A DNA stretch of 64,000 nucleotides from Sporolactobacillus kofuensis (GTDB lineage: Bacteria; Bacillota; Bacilli; Bacillales; Sporolactobacillaceae). Numbering within the stretch: position 1 is the first letter of the stretch; each line of letters starts with the position of its first letter. The notes below the pieces were generated by a model, which worked only from the letters and a program-made list of their open reading frames with translations, was not told the DNA's origin and did not search any database. The position numbers were made by a program, and so were the translations under genes. Positions 42,811 to 50,796 of the stretch are shown here, one piece after another. The stretch covers positions 1-64,000 of the forward strand of contig NZ_JBHSTQ010000003.1 of NCBI RefSeq assembly GCF_042660205.1, in the 5' to 3' direction.

Positions 42811-43716
42811 ATGCATTTGGAAGACGACGAGACTGCGCGTATTCGACACGATTTGGAAAATCGAAAAATAACACTTGCAGACGGAACAAAGATTCCTGCT
42901 ATTGGTCAAGGCACTTGGCGTATGGGGGACGACCCGTTCAAGCATCAGAATGAAATCGAATCTTTGCGCCTTGGTGTACGTTTAGGATTAACGCTGATTG
43001 ATACTGCAGAAATGTATGGCGAAGGACGGTCGGAATTACTGATTGGCGAGGTGATCACTGATCTTCGAGATGAAGTATTTCTTGTGAGTAAGGCGTACCC
43101 AAACCATGCGGATCGAAAACGACTGAAAACAGCTTGTGAGCAGAGTCTGAAAAGGCTGGGTACCGATCATCTTGACCTCTACTTGCTGCATTGGCGCGGA
43201 GCCACACCTCTGGAGGAGACAGTCCGCGGTATGGAGGAATTAAAAAAAGCAGGCAAAATCCTTCGCTGGGGTGTTTCCAATTTTGACACAAAAGATATGG
43301 AAGAACTATGGTCCGTACCCGGCGGTACCCACTGTGCAGTCAATCAAGTCCTCTATCATCTTGGCTCTCGCGGTATTGAATTTGATCTGATTCCATGGCA
43401 AGCGGCACATCACGTACCATTCATGGCCTATTGCCCGCTTGCAGAAGGCGGTTCGCTTAAAAATGCTCTGCTCCACGATTCTTCGGTGATCAAAATTGCC
43501 CAGGCGCACCAGATCACACCGCTTCAATTACTACTGGCATGGAGCATCCGTCATGCCGAAAACCAGCATATTGTGGCCATTCCAAAGGCCGGACAGCCTG
43601 AGCATGTGCTTCAGAATGCTAAAGCTGTTGCCATTCGGTTAACAGCTGAAGAAGAGCGTACCCTCAATCTGGCTTTCCCTCGTCCTTCGGGAAAAGTTCC
43701 GCTGGATATTGTCTAA
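42811..43716 (+). CDS. Aldo/keto reductase
   Basis: A 301-residue NADPH-dependent oxidoreductase with a TIM barrel. Catalytic residues are visible: the aspartate and tyrosine in LIDTAEMYGEGRSE, the lysine in FLVSKAYP and the histidine in LYLLHWRG. NADPH-binding IPKAGQPEHVLQNA is near residue 250. Short relatives like YtbE/YvgN reduce methylglyoxal and other aldehydes; the substrate here is not known. AGGAGG precedes the ATG at 42811. It is the second gene after the AlkD-like gene and ends at a terminator. Confidence 0.9.
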   Translation: MHLEDDETARIRHDLENRKITLADGTKIPAIGQGTWRMGDDPFKHQNEIESLRLGVRLGLTLIDTAEMYGEGRSELLIGEVITDLRDEVFLVSKAYPNHADRKRLKTACEQSLKRLGTDHLDLYLLHWRGATPLEETVRGMEELKKAGKILRWGVSNFDTKDMEELWSVPGGTHCAVNQVLYHLGSRGIEFDLIPWQAAHHVPFMAYCPLAEGGSLKNALLHDSSVIKIAQAHQITPLQLLLAWSIRHAENQHIVAIPKAGQPEHVLQNAKAVAIRLTAEEERTLNLAFPRPSGKVPLDIV

Positions 43717-43736
43717 TTTACAGATCCTGACGATTA

Positions 43737-43788
43737 AAAACGAAACAGCACAAACGTCATTCAAACGTTTATGCTGTTTCGTTTTTTT
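43737..43788. terminator. Bidirectional rho-independent terminator
   Basis: AAAACGAAACAGCA and TGCTGTTTCGTTTT pair with inner AAACG/CGTTT, followed by T on the plus strand and preceded by A. It lies between the aldo/keto reductase and the SAM hydrolase gene. Confidence 0.88.
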
Positions 43789-43899
43789 AACATGCAATTA
43801 CTGAGTGAAAAATACTGTCTTCCCTTTTTCTGATCTGTGTAGCTCATCGAAGGAGACATCTTCTCAGATGAATTTCCAAGGAAATCACGATGAAAAAAG

Positions 43900-44739
43900 T
43901 TACGCTTTGCGAAAAGAAATATGCCAGTTGGTTCCGGTACCGATACTGTACGCCTTCGCAAACGAGCCTTGATTAATCGCGATGCCGATGTTTTCGAGCG
44001 AATTGATATAGATGAGTGGCTCACCAATGGCAACTTCAGCGAACGAACGTGCGAATGTCATCGTGTTCTCATAAACTGTACGCGTATCATTTTTGATATT
44101 GACCGCTAGCCGATCACCACGCCCAACCTGCAATTCCCGGAAAAGCAAGTGATCTATATTTGTCCAGAGATTACCGAAGCGAACATCGAGGATGTCAATC
44201 GTACCGTTCAATTGGTTGCCCTCACGATAGGCTGGAACAATCGGTAATTCGACGATCGAAGAGACCGGAACCTCTTCACCAAAATGATCATAGTCAATGA
44301 TGCCTGATGCAAGTTTTGCACCGGTGAACGCGTAAATATCTCTACCGAAAAAAGTAAAGGATTCCCCTGCTGAGGGTAACTTGTTCTTCTTTTCATCGAA
44401 ATAACGCACACTTTCAATACCTTCGATTTTTTTTATATGTGTCAGTGTTCCATTGTCAGGGGTTATGATGTACTGATTGCGGCGTGTTCTGGCAATCACA
44501 CTGCGTCGGGCAGAACCGACACCGGGATCGACAACCGAAACGAAAACTGTTCCCTCCGGCCAATAATCGATTGTCTGGCGTAACCGATAAGAAGCTTCCC
44601 AAATATTGTACTGGGGAATATCATGCGTCAAGTCAAAAATTCTCAAAGTCGGATCTACGGAATTGGCAACGCCGTACATCGCACAAACCGCTCCGTCTAC
44701 AAGTCCGAAATCCGTTTGAAATACCAATGCCTTGCTCAT
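43900..44739 (-). CDS. SAM hydroxide adenosyltransferase (SAM hydrolase, DUF62 family)
   Basis: Members split S-adenosylmethionine with hydroxide to adenosine and methionine. The 279-residue protein has ALVFQTDFGLVDGAV at the N-terminus, LTHDIPQYNIWEASYRL, the VVDPGVGSARRS loop that binds SAM, ITPDNGTLTH, GRDIYAFTGAKLASG and a C-terminal beta-barrel with YINSLENIGIAINQGSFA. Length is usual. It is the only gene behind a T-box leader (44786-45090). That placement ties its expression to the charging of one tRNA, perhaps tRNA-Met. ATG at 44739 follows GGTGA. Confidence 0.9.
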   Translation of the reverse strand: MSKALVFQTDFGLVDGAVCAMYGVANSVDPTLRIFDLTHDIPQYNIWEASYRLRQTIDYWPEGTVFVSVVDPGVGSARRSVIARTRRNQYIITPDNGTLTHIKKIEGIESVRYFDEKKNKLPSAGESFTFFGRDIYAFTGAKLASGIIDYDHFGEEVPVSSIVELPIVPAYREGNQLNGTIDILDVRFGNLWTNIDHLLFRELQVGRGDRLAVNIKNDTRTVYENTMTFARSFAEVAIGEPLIYINSLENIGIAINQGSFAKAYSIGTGTNWHISFRKA

Positions 44740-44785
44740 TCCAATCACCTTTCCTTCCACTCTATTCTTAACCATTCTAAATGTT

Positions 44786-45090
44786 AAAAACCCCCGTCCT
44801 TAATCTTTCGACTAAGGACGGGGGTTGGTTATCCCGTGGTACCACCTTACTTCACCGACCATTTTCATGATCGGCCTCAATAAGTACGAAGTGCTCCAGC
44901 ACCTTATACTTTGGTTTTGACAACAAGAACCTTAACTTGTCGTGACTTACTTTGATCATGAATCACCGTTCAGCCACGCAGCTCAGAGGCCATGTTCGAA
45001 AGTTCACCGATGCCCCTTCTCACCATCCGGGACTCTCTGCGGATCCGTTCCCTTTCTACTTCTTCTCTTCATCGCTTTTCTTTATTTAAA
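44786..45090 (-). promoter_or_regulatory. T-box leader controlling the SAM hydrolase gene
   Basis: On the minus strand the leader contains the T-box sequence AAGGTGGTACCACGGG (about 44826-44842), just ahead of a strong terminator stem AACCCCCGTCCTTA / TAAGGACGGGGGTT with T-run at 44788-44824. Stem I features AGAGAGTCCCGGATGGTGAG and the GGATCCGC region lie upstream. Uncharged tRNA would favour antitermination. A possible specifier is ATG in GATTCATGATC near 44957-44967, which would be methionine; this reading is uncertain. Confidence 0.9.
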
Positions 45091-45102
45091 CATTAATTAC
45101 AT

Positions 45103-45133
45103 AGATTATTGTTCGTATGGAGAATTTTGTCAA
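45103..45133 (-). promoter_or_regulatory. Candidate promoter of the T-box transcript
   Basis: TTGACA (45128-45133) with TAATCT (45103-45108) on the minus strand. The spacer of 19 is long; CAATAA as -10 would give 16. It sits directly in front of the T-box leader. Confidence 0.5.
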
Positions 45134-45142
45134 GCCAAATTT

Positions 45143-45820
45143 TTATGCTTTTGAATGTTTGATTCGATGAACCCAATGCGGCCAATGCCAAATCATCGCT
45201 TCCCGATTCAGATGCAGATGGATGACACGATCAAAGAACAAGATAAAGTAACCCATACAGAGAAAGCTGATCGCTGTACCCAAATTGATTCCAATCAGAT
45301 TGTGACGGAAAAGTCCAATGGACAAACCAAGGGTTAATGGGATGCCTAAAGAAATACGCTGAGCGCGTACAACATTGCCATGCAAGTACTTCTCACGCAA
45401 TATTTTCAGAAGATCATCAAATGGATGAAGCACCAAATTCACCTTAAAGTAGATGGAGAGTGCACACGCAATACACAGGACTCCAGAGACACATGCAACC
45501 AATCGGAAGAGTCCTCCGTTTACATGGATGGCCTGCATGATGAACAACCAGAAATCAATCAAATAACCAAAGGACAACATATAAAGAAAATTAAAAACAT
45601 CCTTAATCCCGTTCCATCGATGCCGTAAGAAATCATCTGCTATGAGTGTGAAAATGCCCATGATTATCAAAGCATTCCCTACTGTTATCCCTGCCGCGTG
45701 CGAAATGTTGATACCCGCAGCTGTCCATGGAGCGGAACCTAGCGCAGCTTTCACCGTCAATGCATTTCCAAAAGCATTCAAGAATACAGAAAGAACCAGC
45801 CAAAACAAACCTTTCGACAT
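45143..45820 (-). CDS. YczE/YyaS-type membrane protein
   Basis: A 225-residue protein with about five membrane segments: WLVLSVFLNAFGNALTV at the start, the conserved ALGSAPWTAAGINIS loop, GFGYLID-like FGYLIDFW, and LHPFDDLL after the fourth segment. The family includes B. subtilis YczE, whose role is unclear although it affects secondary metabolite production there. It is encoded alone upstream of the T-box gene. GGAGG is 11 bases before the ATG at 45820. Confidence 0.75.
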   Translation of the reverse strand: MSKGLFWLVLSVFLNAFGNALTVKAALGSAPWTAAGINISHAAGITVGNALIIMGIFTLIADDFLRHRWNGIKDVFNFLYMLSFGYLIDFWLFIMQAIHVNGGLFRLVACVSGVLCIACALSIYFKVNLVLHPFDDLLKILREKYLHGNVVRAQRISLGIPLTLGLSIGLFRHNLIGINLGTAISFLCMGYFILFFDRVIHLHLNREAMIWHWPHWVHRIKHSKA

Positions 45821-46148
45821 TGCGTCTCATTCCTCCAAGATTACTTTTCAGTTGTCTTCACCATCTAAGCACTGGGTCATCTCTTTCAGTCACCACTGAA
45901 CTAAAATCCTTTTTCAATCAATCAAGCTATACTCTGTGTTTGTAAGCCCTCTTGCCATCTGTTTTTAAACCATTGCTTGCTGCATTCGGTAATCTTTTGT
46001 ACTCACATTCTATCAACAGATCAGAAAAAAAGTAACTAGTTTTTTATCGAAAGTGCACCTTTGAAAAAATTTATTAAGACTCGTCTTCGATACAGGTGGG
46101 CATATTCTGATTCTCCCTATTCTCCGTTGAATCATAGCCCTTTTCTAT
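45821..46148. other. Intergenic, nothing recognised
   Basis: The gap between yczE-like and the pepV terminator shows no supported ORF, repeat or operator. The yczE-like promoter must lie here but no strong -35/-10 pair is seen. Confidence 0.3.
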
Positions 46149-46192
46149 AGAAAAAGGGAGAGGTAAAAAGCATTCACTTTTCCTCTCCCTTA
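46149..46192 (-). terminator. Rho-independent terminator of pepV
   Basis: AAGGGAGAGG and CCTCTCCCTT pair on the minus strand and are followed by TTTCTAT. It begins about 50 bases after the stop. Confidence 0.8.
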
Positions 46193-46241
46193 GTCCTGCT
46201 ATCTTATGCAAGTGTTTGAAAAAAATCACATGGAAACACGC

Positions 46242-47648
46242 TTATTTTTCAAGATTTCCTAATCTTTCCATTGCATCCGCATAGATTTCTGAAGCAAGCA
46301 GCAAGTCATCAAGTTTCACATGTTCATCCACTTGATGACCGGTATATGGATAATTCGGCATACATGCACCGAAAGCTACACCTGCATCCAAATACTGTGC
46401 ATACGTGCCCCCTCCTGAAGTGAGCAGCTTAACATTGTCGAGCCCCATATGTTCTTCGTAAACGTTCTTGAGTACTTGCACACCCGGATGTTTTGGATCG
46501 ACATAGAGTGGTTGGGTTGTACCAAGCTCACCGATGGATAATCCTAATTTTTCTATTGATGAAGTCAGTGTCTTTGTCAGTTGATCAAGTGAGGCTTTGA
46601 TTGGGCAGCGGATATCGAGCGACACCGTACCACCTTGATTGCCAAAACGAATCACGCCGGCATTGACCGTTAACTCTCCGGAAACGTCGTCATGGAAGGC
46701 GATGCCGAGCCGTTCACCACCAAAGTCGTTATATAGCGTATCAGCAAGTAGATCAATAAAGGCTTTCTCTGTCGGAATAAACGGCAAATCCTTGAGCGCT
46801 TCTGCAAGTAAGAATGCTGCGTTCACTCCACCGGCTGGTTCCGAACCATGTGCGGATTGACCTTTTACCGTCAATTTCAATCCTTGCTCTGTTTTCTCTT
46901 CGACAAAGGCTACTTTTTTCGCTGTTAACGCTGCTTGTGCATGCGCAGACCATTTTTCAGCTTCAGGACCTGTCAGCAGTGCATAAGCATGGTCCGGTAC
47001 CATATTCATCCGTTCACCTGAATAGAAGGAAGAAAGATGAACCTGTGCATCGCCATCCCCCTGAGGCAATTTAATCCAAGCGCGAATCTGACCTTTTTCA
47101 GCAAAAATCAATGGGAATTCAGCATCAGGCGCGAAACCGAATAAAGACATCGGTTCCAGTTCATTATATTTCTTCATACATGCGCAGCCGCTCTCTTCAT
47201 CTGACCCAATCACAAGACGAATTCTGTGTTTGAGCGCAGCACCTGACTCTCTCAGTGCTTTCAGAGCGTAATACGCGGCCATTGTCGGACCTTTGTCATC
47301 AATCACGCCTCTGGCATATAAAGTGCCATTTTCTAAATGAACAGTGAAAGGATCATGTGCCCATTTGCCTGTAGCCGGCACGACATCCACATGACCAAGT
47401 ACTGCAATATAGTCCTCAGCATCTTCAGGACCATATTCGATATAACCGGCATACCCTTTCAGCATCTTCGTGCGGAATCCATCTCTTTTTCCTATTTCCA
47501 ACATTTTTTCCAATGCAGCGAGTGGACCGGGTCCAAATGGAGCGCCTTCCTTCGCCTGATCAGCATCCTTCGTGCTTGGAATTGCGATCAATGTTGATAG
47601 GTCTTCAAGAAATGCATCTTTATCTACCTTGATATTCACTTGACTCAT
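46242..47648 (-). CDS. pepV: Dipeptidase PepV (M20 family)
   Basis: PepV is a zinc dipeptidase with broad specificity that acts in the cytoplasm on dipeptides. The 468-residue protein shows GHVDVVPATGKWAHDPF with the first metal ligand and catalytic aspartate, GVIDDKGPTMAAYYAL, the catalytic glutamate pair in GSDEESGC, FAPDAEFPLIFAEKG, the SAHGSEPAGGVNA segment of the lid domain and GGGTYAQYL near the end. Length equals Lactobacillus and Bacillus PepV. ATG at 47648 lies 7 bases from GGAAGG; the longer frame to 47750 is unsupported. Confidence 0.92.
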   Translation of the reverse strand: MSQVNIKVDKDAFLEDLSTLIAIPSTKDADQAKEGAPFGPGPLAALEKMLEIGKRDGFRTKMLKGYAGYIEYGPEDAEDYIAVLGHVDVVPATGKWAHDPFTVHLENGTLYARGVIDDKGPTMAAYYALKALRESGAALKHRIRLVIGSDEESGCACMKKYNELEPMSLFGFAPDAEFPLIFAEKGQIRAWIKLPQGDGDAQVHLSSFYSGERMNMVPDHAYALLTGPEAEKWSAHAQAALTAKKVAFVEEKTEQGLKLTVKGQSAHGSEPAGGVNAAFLLAEALKDLPFIPTEKAFIDLLADTLYNDFGGERLGIAFHDDVSGELTVNAGVIRFGNQGGTVSLDIRCPIKASLDQLTKTLTSSIEKLGLSIGELGTTQPLYVDPKHPGVQVLKNVYEEHMGLDNVKLLTSGGGTYAQYLDAGVAFGACMPNYPYTGHQVDEHVKLDDLLLASEIYADAMERLGNLEK

Positions 47649-47836
47649 TCTGCAACCTTCCTTTTCACTCAAATAGTAGTGTTCTCTGCGTTCGGAAAAA
47701 GTGACGAACAGGCGCGAACATCTTCTCATATGCATTCTAGCACAAAGCAAAAGGCAAGGAAAAATATGGTGAATAAACCTGATTGAAGGCCTGGATGATT
47801 ACGTTCCCTTCCAGCTTGGATGGGTGCGATTTTCAT

Positions 47837-47983
47837 TCGGTTAGGTTCGATTCCTACTGGGTTGGGTTCGACTTTTATCCGACTCGGTTCGGTTTAATTT
47901 CTTAGGTTCGACTTCTTCCCGATTAGGTTTGGTTTTTCTTTCCTTAAGTTCATTTGTTACTCTATTAAGTTCGATTTTTCTCC
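47837..47983. repeat. Degenerate tandem repeat of about 21 bases
   Basis: Seven to eight imperfect units of about 18-26 bases, built on TTAGGTTCGA followed by a pyrimidine-rich stretch (for example TTAGGTTCGACTTCTTCCCGA), run between pepV and manC. The purine/pyrimidine bias is strong: one strand is nearly all T, C and G. It encodes no protein with a start. The rest of 47649-48000 shows nothing else. Confidence 0.75.
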
Positions 47984-48000
47984 ACCACTTATTTTCGATC

Positions 48001-48037
48001 AAAAAAGAGCAAAGAGGCTTTCCCTCTTTACTCCTTA
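48001..48037 (-). terminator. Rho-independent terminator of manC
   Basis: GAGTAAAGAGG and CCTCTTTGCTC pair on the minus strand with TTTTTT after the stem, 14 bases behind the manC stop. Confidence 0.85.
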
Positions 48038-48050
48038 CGTAAAACTCATA

Positions 48051-49427
48051 TTATCCGCGGACCTGCGCGCAATTTTCTTCTATTTCTTCCCATTTCATGT
48101 ATTTACGGTCAATGTCTTCTTCTATTAGTTGGCTGCCGATCTGAACTTCGATCAATTCCAGAGCTTCATCTGCGATTATCGCATGTAATGTCTCTGCTTG
48201 AACAATTACGACATCACCTGGTTTGATTGAGCGAATCACGCCATTTTCCGCGTAACGTCCATGGCCCTTGACAATCGTCCAAACTTCCTGGCGCATGTGA
48301 TGGCAATGGTAGCTAAGATTTGCGCCTTGATCAATCTTTATTTTCTTCGTCAGCACTTCTTCATTATTTGCTGAGTAGCGTGAGTAATCCAGGACCCGAT
48401 AGGATCCCCATTGGCGCTCTTCATACATCGGGCGCTGGTCGAAGCCTTTCATCACTTCTTTAATTCGCGGACTCTGTTCCTTATCGGAAACCAGAATACC
48501 ATCCGGACTTACCGCAACGATCGCATTGGAAACACCTAGCACGGTTACGGGCAAATCCAACTCGTTAATCAGATGTGTATTCTCAGAATCATTACTGATG
48601 ATGCCTTTTCCGATTTGTTTTGTCGCCATTTCTTCAGTGAGTGTATTCCACGTTCCAAGGTCTTTCCAGAAACCATCATAAGGTAATGCCACAATCTTTT
48701 TCGCTTTTTCCACTACTGCATAGTCAAAGCTGATTTTCGGCAACTTCGTGAATTGTTGCGAAAGTTCCTCATAATCAAGCGGCAATCCGAGTGATTTCAA
48801 AATGGAAAGGACATAGTTCAGTCGGAATGCGAATACACCACAATTCCAGAGGGCGGACTCTTTAATCAACTGTTTCGCCAATTCCGTATTCGGCTTCTCG
48901 GTAAAATGATCAACTCTGATATAATCCTTATGCTCGTCCTTTTCGGGAACAATATAACCGTATTTCTCAGATGGATATGTCGGCGTAACCCCCATCAATG
49001 CCAAATCGGCATCGGTGTTCTCGAGTAATTTCTCCAAATCAAGTATGCGTTCAAAGAAAGCGGTATCGACGTATGGATCGACTGGTAATACCGCGACTGC
49101 ATCATTAAGTGATGCCTCTGTCATCGTGTAGAGATAAGCTGCCGCAAGCGCGATTGCCGGGAAGGTGTCGCGGCGCTCAGGTTCAACGATCAACGGCACA
49201 TTCTTGCCAAGTTGACTCTCAAGCATTTCTACCTGACCTTTGCCCGTTGCAACGACTGTTGAATCCCCTAAGCCAACTTCCTTTAACTGACCAAAAACAC
49301 GTTGGACCATCGAGGATAAGTGCTGTTCACGGTCCTCAAGCACTCTTAGAAATTGTTTGGATCGCGCATCATTGGATAAAGGCCATAGCCGCTTTCCAGA
49401 ACCGCCTGACAACAAAACTAAACGCAT
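48051..49427 (-). CDS. manC: Mannose-1-phosphate guanylyltransferase (ManC/CpsB type with C-terminal cupin)
   Basis: The enzyme makes GDP-mannose from mannose 1-phosphate and GTP. The 458-residue protein has the nucleotidyltransferase signature LSGGSGKRLWPLS at the start, AVLPVDPYVD (metal-binding region), the FTEKPNTELAKQL segment, and WNCGVFAFR. After residue 330 a type II mannose-6-phosphate isomerase cupin follows (ERQWGSYRVLDY, HHMRQEVWTIVKG). It is monocistronic. ATG at 49427 is 8 bases from AAGGAG; the upstream ATG at 49433 is too close. It could work with manA at 6-7 kb, but no phosphomannomutase or polysaccharide cluster is nearby. Confidence 0.9.
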   Translation of the reverse strand: MRLVLLSGGSGKRLWPLSNDARSKQFLRVLEDREQHLSSMVQRVFGQLKEVGLGDSTVVATGKGQVEMLESQLGKNVPLIVEPERRDTFPAIALAAAYLYTMTEASLNDAVAVLPVDPYVDTAFFERILDLEKLLENTDADLALMGVTPTYPSEKYGYIVPEKDEHKDYIRVDHFTEKPNTELAKQLIKESALWNCGVFAFRLNYVLSILKSLGLPLDYEELSQQFTKLPKISFDYAVVEKAKKIVALPYDGFWKDLGTWNTLTEEMATKQIGKGIISNDSENTHLINELDLPVTVLGVSNAIVAVSPDGILVSDKEQSPRIKEVMKGFDQRPMYEERQWGSYRVLDYSRYSANNEEVLTKKIKIDQGANLSYHCHHMRQEVWTIVKGHGRYAENGVIRSIKPGDVVIVQAETLHAIIADEALELIEVQIGSQLIEEDIDRKYMKWEEIEENCAQVRG

Positions 49428-49980
49428 ATTCATCTCTCCTTAAGTTCTAACTTCCACGGGATGGATTCAATTTGCAGTACACCAGATGGAATCTGAAACC
49501 GAGGGTGTCTTGATCGTCCGTTTTCATACACACAGATCTTTTTTGCGAAAATGACCGATCCAGGGGGAAGAGAAACTATTTTTTATCTATGTCTTATCTT
49601 TGTAGCCTGTTCTTTAGACGAGCACAAAACAATAAGTCTATTATGCCACTAAATGTAAATTACGATCAATACTCCTCGGACAATCCACCTATTTTATTGA
49701 CGGCGCGCCTATCCATTAATCATGACTTGTGCGGCCGCTCTAGTACATTTGCAGCTTGCCGCTCGGTTTCGATCATAAGATATTTTATCAAGTCACTCTA
49801 ATTGCATATTATAATTTGTTGATCGCTTTCCACTCATTGTTAATCGCGCTTTTATTAATATCCATCCCAGAAATGATTTATCTAGACTTTGTCCCCTCTT
49901 CCATTTTTATATCAATGTGGCTTAATCCCCCGATCACTGCCATTATCCTTGTTCTTTATTAATTTTTTTCCAATAAACGC
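49428..49980. other. Long intergenic stretch with adjacent AscI and NotI sites
   Basis: No gene is supported. GGCGCGCC lies at 49702-49709 and GCGGCCGCTCTAG at 49731-49743, only 21 bases apart, in otherwise AT-rich DNA. The pair looks like a cloning cassette or could be chance. The downstream part (49800-49960) encodes a hydrophobic stretch on the plus strand without a ribosome site and may be a gene relic. Confidence 0.4.
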
Positions 49981-50009
49981 TTGCAATTCAAATGCATTCT
50001 GGTTATAAT
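49981..50009 (+). promoter_or_regulatory. Sigma-A promoter of tRNA-Gln
   Basis: TTGCAA (49981-49986) and TATAAT (50004-50009) are exactly 17 bases apart, 20 bases upstream of the tRNA. Confidence 0.8.
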
Positions 50010-50028
50010 ATTTCTTGTTCTGATTCAT

Positions 50029-50100
50029 TACCCCATGGCCAAGCGGTAAGGCAACGGATTCTGATTCCGTGATGCTCAGGTTCGAATCCTGATGGGGTAA
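50029..50100 (+). tRNA. tRNA-Gln (anticodon CUG)
   Basis: A full cloverleaf can be drawn: acceptor TACCCCA/TGGGGTA, D arm GGC...GGC with AAGCGGTAA, anticodon arm ACGGA-TTCTGAT-TCCGT with anticodon CTG, variable GATGC, and T arm TCAGG-TTCGAAT-CCTGA. CCA is not encoded. CUG reads CAG glutamine codons. It stands alone with its own promoter and terminator; Gln-CUG is usually a supplement to the UUG isoacceptor. Confidence 0.9.
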
Positions 50101-50108
50101 TCGCATAA

Positions 50109-50150
50109 AAGCCCGAATTTCTTGATTGATAAGAAATTCGGGCTTTTTTT
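50109..50150 (+). terminator. Rho-independent terminator of tRNA-Gln
   Basis: AAGCCCGAATTTCTT and AAGAAATTCGGGCTT form a perfect 15-base stem with a 7-base loop, followed by five more T, nine bases after the tRNA. Confidence 0.95.
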
Positions 50151-50207
50151 CAAATGGCTGCTGAAGAATAAGCTGTAGGTGATTCTGCTCCTAAAGTAGC
50201 TTGATTT

Positions 50208-50595
50208 TTGTGGCTGTTTTTTGTCCTGTTGCGCCATCTTTTTAGGCGCCTCACGTGCTTGCAAGGCTTCGGATACTCTTATGCATTTCAAACGGATCCG
50301 ACCGCAATCATGATCATCGGTTTTCTGCTGACCGTATGCATTTACCTCCTTATGGCAATCGGTCTTGCCATCTATGTCCCTGAACTCTTTCCGACACAGT
50401 TTGCGGATGCGCGGTAACGGAACAGCACAGGCGGTCGGACGCTTCTTTACCATTATCACGCCCTATGCTGTTGCGGGTTTACTCGACACTCAGGGAACCG
50501 TCAGCATTTTTATCACAATCGGTATCTTTATGGCCATTGTCGCTGTGCTGAAGATCCTGTGGGGGCCGGAAACTAAGAAACAGATTTTGAAATGA
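50208..50595 (+). pseudogene. C-terminal remnant of an MFS (sugar-type) transporter, frameshifted
   Basis: Only the last part of a transporter is present. One frame reads FGYSYAFQ, then IMIIGFLLTVCIYLLMAIG and YVPELFPTQFADAR and stops. The next frame, one base off, continues RGNGTAQAVGRFFTI, YAVAGLLDTQGTV and ends LWGPETKKQ at 50595. ELFPT-x-RG-GTA is the MFS sugar-porter loop between segments 10 and 11, so both pieces come from one gene broken by a frameshift near 50415. The first two thirds are missing and no start site is present. Confidence 0.75.
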
Positions 50596-50726
50596 TTAAG
50601 GATTTACCTGGCTGAAAAGCCTGTAAGCTATCAATCTGTGTGAATGCTTCTTTGATTCCTAGCTAAAATATGAATAGCGCATGAATTTAAATATGAAACG
50701 CGATATAAAAACAACTTGACCACTTG

Positions 50727-50769
50727 TAAGAAGAGGGTGCCCCATTTTCTATGAGACACCCTCTTCTTT
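50727..50769 (-). terminator. Rho-independent terminator of mtlD
   Basis: AAGAAGAGGGTG and CACCCTCTTCTT pair perfectly around a 17-base loop. It can also stop reading from the plus side; on the minus strand it lies about 30 bases after the mtlD stop. Confidence 0.8.
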
Positions 50770-50796
50770 GTTTATTTATATTGAAGCAGAATCACT

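Noticed and set aside
47837..47983. Possible CRISPR array
   Set aside because: Units are about 21 bases with no constant-repeat/variable-spacer structure, and no cas genes are in the window.
49756..49962. Hydrophobic 68-codon open frame
   Set aside because: No ribosome site, odd composition, and no match to any known small membrane protein; more likely random AT-rich sequence or a relic.
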